Of a stretch of 64,000 nt of DNA, positions 55,077 to 63,326 are shown in pieces. Each line of letters begins with the position of its first letter. Position 1 is the stretch's first letter. The notes under the pieces were generated by a model, which saw only the letters and a list, made by a program, of their open reading frames with translations, did not search any database and was not told the origin of the DNA. A program made the translations under genes and the position numbers. This DNA comes from Paraburkholderia tropica. GTDB taxonomy: Bacteria > Pseudomonadota > Gammaproteobacteria > Burkholderiales > Burkholderiaceae. Location: contig NZ_FNZM01000006.1 of NCBI RefSeq assembly GCF_900109265.1, positions 62,001 to 126,000 of the forward strand. Reading direction: 5' to 3'.

Positions 55077-56762
55077 TTAGTGTTTCTTCGGGCCGTTGCT
55101 GCTGCCGGTGTTGCTGCTGCCGCCCAATGAGCCGCCCGGCGCGCCGCCTGTCAGACCGCCGAGCAGATTGGCCAGCGGAGCGAGCGTTGAGGTGGCGGAT
55201 GAGCCGCCGGACCCGGTGCCGCCAGTGCTCGTGCCGCCGGCTCCGCTGCTGCTGTTGCCGCCCGCGCCCTTGAGCGCGCCGGTCAGCGTGCCGACGAGGT
55301 TCGTCAACGGCGCTGTCGGGTTCGACGTGCCGGACGTGCCCCCCGATGACGTCGAGCCGTGCGAACTGCCGCCGCCGGTGTTGCCTCCCGTGTTGCCGCT
55401 CGATCCGCTATTGGGTCCGCTATTCGATCCGCCGTGCGTGTTGCCGCTCGACGAAACGACGCTGGTCGTCGTCGCACCGCCCGTGAGCGCGCCAAGCAGG
55501 TTCGTCACCGGAGACAACAGGCCGCCGCTGCCCGTCTGAGCACCCGATGCACCGCCCGAGCCGCCATGCGAACCACTCGATGCGCCGTTGTTCACGCCGT
55601 TCCCATTGCCGCTGCCGCTGTTGTTGCCGATTGTGATCGGCACCACCGGCACGCTGACCGCGCCAACGTTCACGACGAGATCGACGAGCGGACTGAGCAA
55701 GCCGCCTGTGGATTGCGTGCCGCCAGCGTTGCCCGAGCCGATGCTCGTGCCACCGTGACCGGCGTTGCCGGAGCCGGAGCCGCCGGAGATGCCGTGGCCG
55801 CCGGTGCCGGTTGAACCGCCGGTGCCGCCGGTGCCACCCGTGCCGCCACCCCAACCGCCGTGACCGCCATCCCCGGTGCCTCCGTTACCGCCGGTGCCTC
55901 CTGAACCGCCAGAACCGCCGGTGCCACCACTTCCGCCGGAACCACCGTTGCCACCATGGCCGCCGTCACCAGAACCACCGCCCCAGCCGCCGTGACCACC
56001 TTCGCCGCTGCCTCCGCTGCCTCCGTTGCCGCCAGTGCCTCCTGATCCGCCCGTTCCCCCGGCACCACCGCTACCGCCATGGCCACCATCACTGGAACCA
56101 CCGCTCCAGCCGCCGTGACCACCATCGCCAGTGCCACCGTTACCACCGGAGCCTCCGCTTCCGCCACTTCCTCCGGAACCACCGCTACCACCGTGGCCGC
56201 CATCACCGTTGCCGCCAGTCCCTCCCGTTCCACCTGAGCCACCTGAGCCACCTGAACCACCTGAACCACCATGGCCGCCGTCACCAGAACCACCGCCCCA
56301 GCCGCCGTGACCACCTTCGCCGCTGCCTCCGTTACCGCCAGTGCCTCCTGAGCCGCCAGTGCCTCCTGATCCGCCTGTTCCCCCGGCACCGCCGCTACCG
56401 CCATGGCCACCATCACTGGAACCACCGCTCCAGCCGCCGTGACCACCCTCGCCCGAACCACCGTCCCCTCCCGTGCCACCCCAGCTGCCCGACCCACTCC
56501 CACTTCCCCCGTCCCCCGAACCTCCATAACCGCCCGAGCCGCCGCCATACCCGCCACCGGTCCCGGTCCAGCCGCCGCTCATACCGTCGCCACCAGCCCA
56601 TGCATAGCCGGGGCCGAACTGCCAGACGCCATTCCATCCGCTGCCTTGCATGGAAGCAGGCGGCGACGATGTCGTCCCATCGCCGGCATAAGCCGACGGC
56701 GCCAGCGACCACCATAGGAGTGCGCTCGCCGATGCAACAAGCGTGTGTTTGAAGGGAGCCAT
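55077..56762 (-). CDS. Exported glycine-rich GGX-repeat protein
   Basis: A 561-residue protein, over half Gly. A signal peptide ends at SAYAG (about residue 26), then a short Trp-rich segment (GWNGVWQFGPGYAWAGG). Residues about 60-330 are GGx units (GGS, GGT, GGN) punctuated by a module EGGHGGW-GG-S-x-DGGHGG that recurs several times. The C-terminal 220 residues hold four copies of a hydrophobic motif, L-x-P-L-x-N-L-x-G-x-L-T-G, in Gly/Ser linkers. Surface or matrix structure is inferred; the repeats are not strict collagen Gly-X-Y. It is monocistronic. Confidence 0.85.
   Translation of the reverse strand: MAPFKHTLVASASALLWWSLAPSAYAGDGTTSSPPASMQGSGWNGVWQFGPGYAWAGGDGMSGGWTGTGGGYGGGSGGYGGSGDGGSGSGSGSWGGTGGDGGSGEGGHGGWSGGSSDGGHGGSGGAGGTGGSGGTGGSGGTGGNGGSGEGGHGGWGGGSGDGGHGGSGGSGGSGGSGGTGGTGGNGDGGHGGSGGSGGSGGSGGSGGNGGTGDGGHGGWSGGSSDGGHGGSGGAGGTGGSGGTGGNGGSGGSGEGGHGGWGGGSGDGGHGGNGGSGGSGGTGGSGGSGGTGGNGGTGDGGHGGWGGGTGGTGGTGGSTGTGGHGISGGSGSGNAGHGGTSIGSGNAGGTQSTGGLLSPLVDLVVNVGAVSVPVVPITIGNNSGSGNGNGVNNGASSGSHGGSGGASGAQTGSGGLLSPVTNLLGALTGGATTTSVVSSSGNTHGGSNSGPNSGSSGNTGGNTGGGSSHGSTSSGGTSGTSNPTAPLTNLVGTLTGALKGAGGNSSSGAGGTSTGGTGSGGSSATSTLAPLANLLGGLTGGAPGGSLGGSSNTGSSNGPKKH
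55800..56480. repeat. Coding tandem repeats of the GGX protein
   Basis: Degenerate 9-base units and longer modules of roughly 130-150 bases, containing the CCxCCGTGACCACC... and CCATGGCCACC... blocks, recur from about 55800 to 56480. They encode the GGx/DGGHGG repeats. Such tracts often vary in length between strains through slippage or recombination. Confidence 0.8.
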
Positions 56763-57276
56763 GATTAGTCCTTTCGCGATGAACTCGCGTCCTGATTGGT
56801 CAAAGGTGTAATCAGTGCCCCCGGAAAACCGCTGATCGGTTTTTCAAATACGGTCGATGCGTACTATTTCTGCTGTCCCGATTGCGCGTGGATACGCGTC
56901 GCCTGGAAGAATGGTGGAGCGTCGGCGTGGTAACGCTGCGCTCGAATATGGCGGAATCGGCGCTCGAAATCTGCAAATTCCACGCCAACGTTTTTGCGCG
57001 ATTTACACGCGCGATTCGTTAGCAAAGGAAACAACACCATCGACGCGATGCAAGCGCGCGCCCCTTAGCCGGCGGCGTATCGTGCATCACATGAAAAAAG
57101 GCGTGACGGTCAGGCATCGCGCCGCGTTACGTCGTGGGCGTAACGTGTCACCGCCACATCGAACGTAACCTTGCGAATACCCAGCCGGCACGCCAGCAGG
57201 ATCAACCCAGCATCGCGCAGTCCAAACAATCGCAGCATGCACTTAAACGCCGTGCAAACTGTCTACTTTTCATTCA
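56763..57276. other. Intergenic region between GGX protein and cupin gene
   Basis: About 515 bases, lower in G+C, with no supported gene. It contains an inverted repeat CGTTACG...CGTAACG (57125-57145). The promoter of the GGX gene must lie at its left end (56763-56880). Confidence 0.5.
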
Positions 57277-58224
57277 TCAACGCGCGAAACGAATATCGAG
57301 CGAACGCAAATACGTTTGCAGTCCAGCATCCTGAAGCGGAATCACATAGGCGGGCGAATCCGATTCATTGAAGTGAGCATGCCAATAACCAGGCGGCGTG
57401 ATGAACGCCATGCCCGGCGTCCAGTCCACGCGCACGGGATCGACAATCCGGCCTTGCTCGTCGATCTCGGTCCCCACGAGCGTATATACGCCGGGCTCGC
57501 ATGCCGGAATGAAGTCGAGCGCGATCGACTGATGACGATGCGGCTTTTGCACGCTGTGCGGCGCGATCATGCCGAACATCGCCCACAGCGAATGCGTGAC
57601 GGTGCGCGTCTGCGGAAAATGGCGATTGCCGAGCAGCACGCTCACGCGATTGCGCTGCGCGGCGCCCGGCGCGCTGGCCACTTTCGCGAGCTCGGCCTGA
57701 GCCCGCGCAGCCGGATACAGCGTCGGCGTAAAACGCGCAACGTCGATCTTCGCGCCGAGATAAGCGAGCAGCGGGGCGTCGTTCACGTAATAAAGGCGCG
57801 CCGTCGACTGCGCCGACAATACGGCCTGTCCGCCGCCCGGCAGCGCAAAGAAGTCACCTTTGCCGAATGAAAATGCCGTGCCGTTTTGCGCAATCGTCCC
57901 TGCGCCATCGAGTACGTAGAACACCTGTGAAGTCGCGTTCGGATCGACCGTGAGCGTGTCGCCCGCAACGATGCGCAGAAAACTCGCCATCAAGCCCGGA
58001 CCGGTGGCCGGATAATCGCAGCCCAATTCCGCGGACACATCGAGTGGCACGATGCGCGTCGGACCATCGTCGTAAAGCGAGGCGGCAAACGAACGATAAG
58101 GCACGCGCGAAATCAGCTTCGCGCCAATCGGATTCGCCGATGAGGTGTATTCGAAAAATTGCGCGTCGCGCGTGATCGTATCGTCGTCGAATGCAAGCGA
58201 TGAAAGTGCGGTTTTGTCCAGCAT
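57277..58224 (-). CDS. Bicupin protein, gentisate 1,2-dioxygenase-like
   Basis: A 315-residue protein with two cupin domains. The first (about 75-150) has VFYVLDGAGTIAQNGTAFSFGKGDFFALPGG; the second (about 210-300) has the likely metal site QKPHRHQSIALDF and GYWHAHFNES. The arrangement resembles gentisate/salicylate dioxygenases, which cleave aromatic rings with Fe(II), but it is shorter and the first cupin lacks the HxH pair. AGGAG stands before the ATG at 58224, making this start better than 58248. It diverges from the LysR gene, its likely regulator. Confidence 0.82.
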   Translation of the reverse strand: MLDKTALSSLAFDDDTITRDAQFFEYTSSANPIGAKLISRVPYRSFAASLYDDGPTRIVPLDVSAELGCDYPATGPGLMASFLRIVAGDTLTVDPNATSQVFYVLDGAGTIAQNGTAFSFGKGDFFALPGGGQAVLSAQSTARLYYVNDAPLLAYLGAKIDVARFTPTLYPAARAQAELAKVASAPGAAQRNRVSVLLGNRHFPQTRTVTHSLWAMFGMIAPHSVQKPHRHQSIALDFIPACEPGVYTLVGTEIDEQGRIVDPVRVDWTPGMAFITPPGYWHAHFNESDSPAYVIPLQDAGLQTYLRSLDIRFAR

Positions 58225-58247
58225 GATAAGGCTCCTGAAAATGTCCA

Positions 58248-58262
58248 TCGCTCGGCGAGCGA
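58248..58262. promoter_or_regulatory. Palindrome at the cupin gene leader
   Basis: TCGCTC-GGC-GAGCGA, a perfect 6-3-6 repeat 23 bases before the cupin start. It lies where a repressor or LysR site could block or activate; the role is inferred. Confidence 0.4.
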
Positions 58263-58443
58263 ATCGTGCAGCGTGAATGGACTTTAGAAGCCGCAGCCGT
58301 GTGCTGGAACGGCGCGCATGGGAAATGAGCTTTGCAGAAAAGGGATAACCGGAAGTCGATCACTGCGGAAAGCGCGTGAAACCCGGCACCAGCGCGTTTT
58401 CTCTTACACTGCACAACAAAGCCATCAACACGTCCGCACGCAT

Positions 58444-59442
58444 ATGGATTATTTCGGCGCAATCCGCGCATTCCTTTCGGCTGCCGAATTGGGCAGTTTC
58501 AGCAAAGCGGCGGCCCGCATCGAGGTCAAGACGTCGACCGTGTCGCGCTATATCACCGAGCTCGAACGCGATCTCGGCATTGCGCTATTCAATCGTTCGA
58601 CGCGCGGTCTCGTGCTTACCGAAGGCGGCCGCGTGTTTCGCGAGCATGCGATCGGTGTGATCCGCAATCTCGACGAAGCGCGTGAAATCGCTTCGTCGCT
58701 GAATCGCTCGCCGCGCGGTTTGTTGCGCGTGACCATGCCGCGCTCGTTCGGACGCCGTCATGTCGTGCGCCATCTGCCGGAATTCATGGACCGGTATCCG
58801 AAGATCGACGTCGATATCGTGATGACCGATACCGTCGTCAATATCATCGACTCGGGCATCGATCTCGCGATTCGCATTGGCGCGCTGCCGGATTCGCAAT
58901 TGATGGCGCGGCAATTGACGGCGCATCGGCGCATTGTCTGCGCGAGCCCCGCTTATCTCGCGCAATGCGGCGCGCCCGCTACGCCCGCCGACCTGGCCGC
59001 GCACGCCGCGCTGCGTTTTTCACTCGCGGCGGACGACCGCTGGCTGCTCGTGCAGCACGCCAATGCGGCGAACGGTCAGCGCGAGGCATCGGTGACGGTT
59101 GCATTGAACGGCAGGCTGCGCGTGGACGACACCGAAGCCCTGCTCGATCTCGCCATGGCAGGACGCGGCATTGCCTTGCTGCCGACGTGGGCCGTCGGCG
59201 ACGCATTGCGGGAAGGCAAACTGATCCGGCTACTGCCGGAATGGGAAGCGCAGCCGACGAAGCATGCGCCGGCGGTCTGGGCGGTGTATCCGCGCAAACG
59301 GACGGTGTCGTCGAAAGTGCGCGCCTTTATCGACTTCTATTCGGCGATTTTCAAACGCGAAGGCTATTGGGACGCGAAGGAGCACGCAAAAGAGCACGCA
59401 AAAACCGCCGACGCCAATGCGCGGCAAAGAATCAGCGTTTGA
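58444..59442 (+). CDS. LysR family regulator (CrgA-like subgroup)
   Basis: A 332-residue LysR protein. The winged helix is MDYFGAIRAFLSAAELGSFSKAAARIEVKTSTVSRYITELE (seen in pieces as SFSKAAARI and STVSRYI), followed by LGIALFNRSTRGLVLTEGG, typical of the CrgA/DsdC-like group of betaproteobacteria. The effector domain runs to about residue 300. The tail has a small repeat, KEHAKEHAK. It diverges from the cupin gene and its 3' end overlaps the convergent 64-residue gene by 11 bases. Confidence 0.93.
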   Translation: MDYFGAIRAFLSAAELGSFSKAAARIEVKTSTVSRYITELERDLGIALFNRSTRGLVLTEGGRVFREHAIGVIRNLDEAREIASSLNRSPRGLLRVTMPRSFGRRHVVRHLPEFMDRYPKIDVDIVMTDTVVNIIDSGIDLAIRIGALPDSQLMARQLTAHRRIVCASPAYLAQCGAPATPADLAAHAALRFSLAADDRWLLVQHANAANGQREASVTVALNGRLRVDDTEALLDLAMAGRGIALLPTWAVGDALREGKLIRLLPEWEAQPTKHAPAVWAVYPRKRTVSSKVRAFIDFYSAIFKREGYWDAKEHAKEHAKTADANARQRISV

Positions 59443-59626
59443 TCCCTTTGCGTTTGCGCGACTCGATTTTTTTGCACAGGTCGGTCAATAGCCAGCGAGC
59501 GATTTGCTCGGGCCGATTTGCGCCGTGCGGGGCGAATTTGATTTCATTGGCGAAATACACGATGACCGAGCCGGTCATCACGCGCCACTTACCGGTGTAG
59601 TCGACACCGTCCACATTCACGCTCAT
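59432..59626 (-). CDS. Small hypothetical protein
   Basis: A 64-residue protein. The sequence VDYTGKWRVMTGSVIVYFANEIKFAPHGANRPEQIAR (WRVMTGSVIVYF and APHGANRPEQIA in part) looks like a real folded beta-plus-helix domain and ends very basic (CKKIESRKRKGIKR). Function is unknown. The ATG at 59626 is used; a TTG at 59659 could add 11 residues. Similar short proteins are common in Burkholderia genomes, but I cannot name a family. Confidence 0.65.
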   Translation of the reverse strand: MSVNVDGVDYTGKWRVMTGSVIVYFANEIKFAPHGANRPEQIARWLLTDLCKKIESRKRKGIKR

Positions 59627-59798
59627 GGCGTGAGTGATTTCATAATCTGTAGAAGCCAACGGTGAAGCGAAAAATGTCTAAAGTATGACAATATCGCTTC
59701 AATGAAGCATCAGTCAACGAAATATGCGTTTTGTTTCATATTTCAACCCGAAACGATGATGCAGGCTGCAATTAGAATGCCATTCAGCCACTCAAGCA

Positions 59799-60044
59799 TT
59801 ACGACACGCGGCGCAAATGCGTGGATTCACGCGGCGGTACGGAACTCGTTAAAGCGGTACCCGGAAGCGGCGTAATTCGCCGCATCGAGCGCTCGCCCAC
59901 GGCGCTGCTCCACGCATTGACCCAGCGCCGCGCCATCGTGCGTTCCATGCCGTCCTGCGCATGGGTGAGCCGCTGCATCGCCCGCGTCAGGCGGCGCATG
60001 GCGTAGTGCTTGCAACGTGTGTCCTTCTCGTCACGCGGGTTCAT
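59799..60044 (-). CDS. Small basic hypothetical protein
   Basis: An 81-residue protein rich in Arg, Met and Thr (HYAMRRLTRAMQRLTHAQDG). GGAG lies about 8-11 bases before the ATG at 60044. The N-terminal half looks helical, the rest is low in order. No homologue is recognised, so the coding call rests on ribosome site and length. Confidence 0.45.
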   Translation of the reverse strand: MNPRDEKDTRCKHYAMRRLTRAMQRLTHAQDGMERTMARRWVNAWSSAVGERSMRRITPLPGTALTSSVPPRESTHLRRVS

Positions 60045-60090
60045 ACCGTTTCTCCCGTTCACCGGGTTTCAGTGTAGAACGATCCGCGCA

Positions 60091-60330
60091 TTAAGGCATG
60101 AACGCAAATGCCGCACTAGCAGGGAGATCGGCAGGGAGACTATCGAGCGCACGATTGCCGTCGCGGCGAGCCTCGGTCTCGCCGTTGAATGACGTTTCGC
60201 TATAGGCAATGACCTTGAAGCCGCTGCCCGCCGACCTGGGGACCGTAATGCCCCAATGCCAGCCCCCTTCCTGCTCGAAAACATGTAGCTTCGGCGACGC
60301 TTCCAGCATCGACATCTGTGACGTGATCAT
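60091..60330 (-). CDS. Small hypothetical protein with strong ribosome site
   Basis: A 79-residue soluble protein. AAGGAGG lies eight bases before the ATG at 60330, the best ribosome site in this area. The sequence (KLHVFEQEGGWHWGITVPRSAG, then FKVIAYSETSFNGETEARRDG) suggests a small beta-sheet domain with a C-terminal helix, loosely like YegP-type domains. Function is unknown. It is followed at 46 bases by the 81-residue gene on the same strand. Confidence 0.7.
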   Translation of the reverse strand: MITSQMSMLEASPKLHVFEQEGGWHWGITVPRSAGSGFKVIAYSETSFNGETEARRDGNRALDSLPADLPASAAFAFMP

Positions 60331-60638
60331 GGCACGCCCTCCTTTCGAAAACTTCCGAATCCATAGGCGGTCAAGCTCAGTGTAGGCAGCATTTTGCTGC
60401 ACCGCAATAAGCATTAACCTTGAGTGTCGCCAATGTAAAAGGGACAGTTTTCGAATTCGCGTGTCGCGGCGTTCATGCACATAAAAAGTGCAACGCTGCG
60501 GCGCAACCGGAACAGGCGCGAATTCGCCGATAAATTCACACAATCGGCGGTATCGTCAATTGAATGGGCCATCGCGACCGAAAGCGCGTGCGCCTCGGAT
60601 CGCACGCGCTTTTTCTGCTGCTTTTGCTAAAACTTCAT
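60331..60638. other. Intergenic region upstream of the 79-residue gene
   Basis: About 310 bases without a supported gene. It includes the promoter of the 79-residue gene (right of 60330) and the hairpin at 60581-60612. Confidence 0.5.
60581..60615. terminator. Hairpin terminator after the imine reductase operon
   Basis: AAAGCGCGTGCG (60581-60592) pairs with CGCACGCGCTTT (60601-60612), loop of 8, with T tracts better on the plus side. It lies 27 bases past the stop of the minus-strand operon. Confidence 0.7.
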
Positions 60639-61661
60639 TCAATCAAAAAGATTCATCACATCGCGATACAGCGCGGAAGGAATGCGCACACCGTCGCGTT
60701 CGCTGCGCACACGCGCTTCGAAACGGCGTTGCGAAGGCAAGCGCGCGCCCTGCTCCACGACGGCGGCGAACAGACGCTCGGCACGCGCCTCGCCCGCCGC
60801 GTAATCGTCGCCCAGAAAGCGGCGCGGATCGATCGCGATCACCAGTTCGCCGTGGCAGGGACTCGCGCCCGCGCCGCCGTCGAAGGCTTGCGACTCCATG
60901 CTCGTGAGGTCGCCAATCAGCGCGCCCGCGAGCAATTCGACCATTGCCGCCAGCGCCGATCCTTTATGGCCGCCAAACGTCTGCATCGCGCCGTCGAGCG
61001 CCGCGCGTGCGTCGGTGGTCGGTTGCCCGGCGCTGTCGATCGCCCAGTGCGAAGGAATGGGCTTACCCTCGCGCGCGTGCAGTTCGATGTCGCCGCGCGC
61101 GATCGCACTCGTGGCGAAGTCGAACACGAACGGATGGCCTTCGGCGCGCGGCCAGGCGAACGCGATCGGATTGGTGCCGAACACGCCGCGCGTGCCGCCC
61201 GCGGGCGCGACCCAGCTATGACTCGGGTTCATCGCGAGCCCCACCAGACCCTGCGCGGCGATGGCTTCGACCTCGGGCCAGAGCGCCGAAAAATGGAAGC
61301 AGCGATTGATCGCCATCGCCGCGAGCCCCTGCGTGCGAGCCTTCTCCGCGAGCACGGGCAGGCCCGTTTCGAAGGCCAGCAACGAAAAACCATAATGCGC
61401 GTCGACCGCGAGCACGCCGGGCGCCACGTCGCGCAGGGTCGGCTCGGCACGCGGATCGACCTTGCCGCTCTTCACCGAACGCACGCAGCCGAGCAGGCGA
61501 TAGATGCCGTGCGAATGGCACTCGTCGCGCTGGCCTTGCGTGATGACGCGCGCGATGGCGTCCGCGTGCGCTTCGGACACGCCGTGATGCATCAGTGCCT
61601 TACGCGCAAGTGAGAACAGCGCGTCGAGCGAAAGTACCACGTCGTCGGATTGATCAGTCAT
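60639..61661 (-). CDS. Malate/L-lactate dehydrogenase family reductase, DpkA-like
   Basis: A 340-residue NAD(P)H-dependent enzyme of the LDH2/MDH2 family. [15 protein letters not shown] at about residue 47-60 carries the catalytic His. The run [21 protein letters not shown] and [12 protein letters not shown] is close to what I recall of DpkA, the Delta1-piperideine/pyrroline-2-carboxylate reductase. Such enzymes reduce cyclic imines to L-pipecolate or L-proline. Its start overlaps the aldehyde dehydrogenase stop by 8 bases. DpkA activity is inferred from motif and neighbours. Confidence 0.87.
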   Translation of the reverse strand: MTDQSDDVVLSLDALFSLARKALMHHGVSEAHADAIARVITQGQRDECHSHGIYRLLGCVRSVKSGKVDPRAEPTLRDVAPGVLAVDAHYGFSLLAFETGLPVLAEKARTQGLAAMAINRCFHFSALWPEVEAIAAQGLVGLAMNPSHSWVAPAGGTRGVFGTNPIAFAWPRAEGHPFVFDFATSAIARGDIELHAREGKPIPSHWAIDSAGQPTTDARAALDGAMQTFGGHKGSALAAMVELLAGALIGDLTSMESQAFDGGAGASPCHGELVIAIDPRRFLGDDYAAGEARAERLFAAVVEQGARLPSQRRFEARVRSERDGVRIPSALYRDVMNLFD

Positions 61662-63246
61662 CCTGATGTTCCTCGCAATGAAGCGTACCGTCGATACGCC
61701 GCGCGAGCGCCAGCGGATTGGCGTCGCGCAGCGCGTCGGGCAGCAGGTCGTCGGGCAGATCCTGATACGAAACCGGCCGCAGGAAACGCTCGATCGCGCG
61801 ACTGCCGACCGACGTCGTGCGCGCGTCCGAGGTCGCCGGGAACGGGCCGCCATGTACCATCGCATGCCCGACTTCCACGCCCGTGCCGAAACCATTGGCG
61901 AGTATACGGCCCGCCTTGCGTTCGAGCGTCGGCAGCAGCGCGCGGCACGCGGCGCGGTCGTCGTCGTGCAGATGCACGGCCACGGTCAATTGGCCTTCGA
62001 GCGCTTTCAGCACGCCGTGCAGCGCGTCGAGATCGCCGCAGCGCACGATCAGCGACGCCGGGCCAAACACTTCTTCGCGCAACGCGGGATCGGCGAGAAA
62101 CGCTTGTGATGGGGTCGCGAACAACGCGGCCTGCGCGTCGAAAGGACCGCCCGTTTTGCCGCGCGCGAGTTGCTCGACATCGACATGCGTCGCGAGGCGC
62201 TCCACGCCTTTCGCGTAGTTCGCGTGAATCCCGGGCGTGAGCATCGTCGATGCAGGCGACTGCGCGAGCGCGTCGGCCGCCGCGCGTTCGAACGCGCGCA
62301 GCGCGTCGCCGTCCACCGCGAGCACGAGACCGGGATTGGTGCAGAACTGCCCCGCGCCCAGCGTGAGCGACGCCGCAAACTGCTGCGCAATCGTCGCGCC
62401 GCGCGTGGTCAGCGCATGCGGCAGCAAGACGACCGGATTAATCGAACTCATCTCCGCATATACGGGCACCGGTTCCGCGCGTGCATTCGCGATCTTCATG
62501 AGCGCCACGCCGCCCGCGCGCGAGCCCGTGAAGCCGACCGCCTTGATCCGCGCATCGGCCACGAGCGCCTGCCCCATCGACAGGCCGCTGTCGAACACGA
62601 GCGAGAACACGCCTTCAGGCAGCGCGCAATGCTGCACCGCCTTCTGAATCGCGCGGCCCACCAGTTCCGAGGTGCCCGGATGCGCGCCGTGCGCCTTCAC
62701 GATCACGGGGCATCCCGCCGCGAGCGCCGACGCCGTATCGCCACCCGCCACCGAAAACGCCAGCGGAAAATTCGACGCCCCGAACACCGCCACCGGCCCG
62801 ATCGCCACGTTACGCAGACGCAGGTCGACACGCGGCATCGGCTTGCGATCGGGTTGCGCCGGATCGATGCGCGCATCGACGAAATCGCCGTGACGCAACA
62901 CGTTGGCAAAGAGACGCAACTGGCCGACCGTACGCGCGCGTTCGCCTTCGAGCCGCGCGCGCGGCAAACCGGTTTCCGCCATACAGCGTTCGATCAGCGC
63001 GTCGCCGATCGCCATGATCTGCTCGCCGATGGTTTCCAGAAAACGCGCACGCGTGTCGAGCGGCGTTTCGCGGAAGGTGTCGAAGGCCGCGTCCGCGAGC
63101 GTGCACGCGCGTTCGAGATCGTCCTGCGTCGCACCGCCGAAGGCGGGTTCAAGCGCCACACCCGTGCGGGCATCGACGCCATGAAACGCGCCCTGCGTGC
63201 CGAACACGCTCGTCGCGCCAATCAGCGACTGGCCGGTAATCGTCAT
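61654..63246 (-). CDS. 2,5-dioxovalerate (ketoglutarate semialdehyde) dehydrogenase-like
   Basis: A 530-residue NADP-type aldehyde dehydrogenase. The longer-than-usual start and the motifs [36 protein letters not shown] and the catalytic [13 protein letters not shown] (Cys) are typical of the type III ketoglutarate semialdehyde dehydrogenase group, which oxidises the end product of hydroxyproline and some sugar acid pathways to 2-oxoglutarate. The ATG at 63246 ([10 protein letters not shown]) is used. It lies between the permease and the reductase on one transcript. Confidence 0.9.
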   Translation of the reverse strand: MTITGQSLIGATSVFGTQGAFHGVDARTGVALEPAFGGATQDDLERACTLADAAFDTFRETPLDTRARFLETIGEQIMAIGDALIERCMAETGLPRARLEGERARTVGQLRLFANVLRHGDFVDARIDPAQPDRKPMPRVDLRLRNVAIGPVAVFGASNFPLAFSVAGGDTASALAAGCPVIVKAHGAHPGTSELVGRAIQKAVQHCALPEGVFSLVFDSGLSMGQALVADARIKAVGFTGSRAGGVALMKIANARAEPVPVYAEMSSINPVVLLPHALTTRGATIAQQFAASLTLGAGQFCTNPGLVLAVDGDALRAFERAAADALAQSPASTMLTPGIHANYAKGVERLATHVDVEQLARGKTGGPFDAQAALFATPSQAFLADPALREEVFGPASLIVRCGDLDALHGVLKALEGQLTVAVHLHDDDRAACRALLPTLERKAGRILANGFGTGVEVGHAMVHGGPFPATSDARTTSVGSRAIERFLRPVSYQDLPDDLLPDALRDANPLALARRIDGTLHCEEHQDD

Positions 63247-63326
63247 GGTGGTCCCTGCAAAAAGCAACCGGGCCGACGCGGCCCGATTTTGAATCGATGG
63301 AAAGGGAAATTACGCTCGATGCGTGC

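Noticed and set aside
55800..56480. CRISPR-like appearance of regularly spaced repeats
   Set aside because: Repeats are in frame, degenerate, of variable spacing and lack unique spacers; they encode Gly-rich protein.
55811..56752. His/Arg-rich open frame opposite the GGX protein
   Set aside because: Its composition is the direct complement of Gly-rich codons; no start signal or domain is seen.
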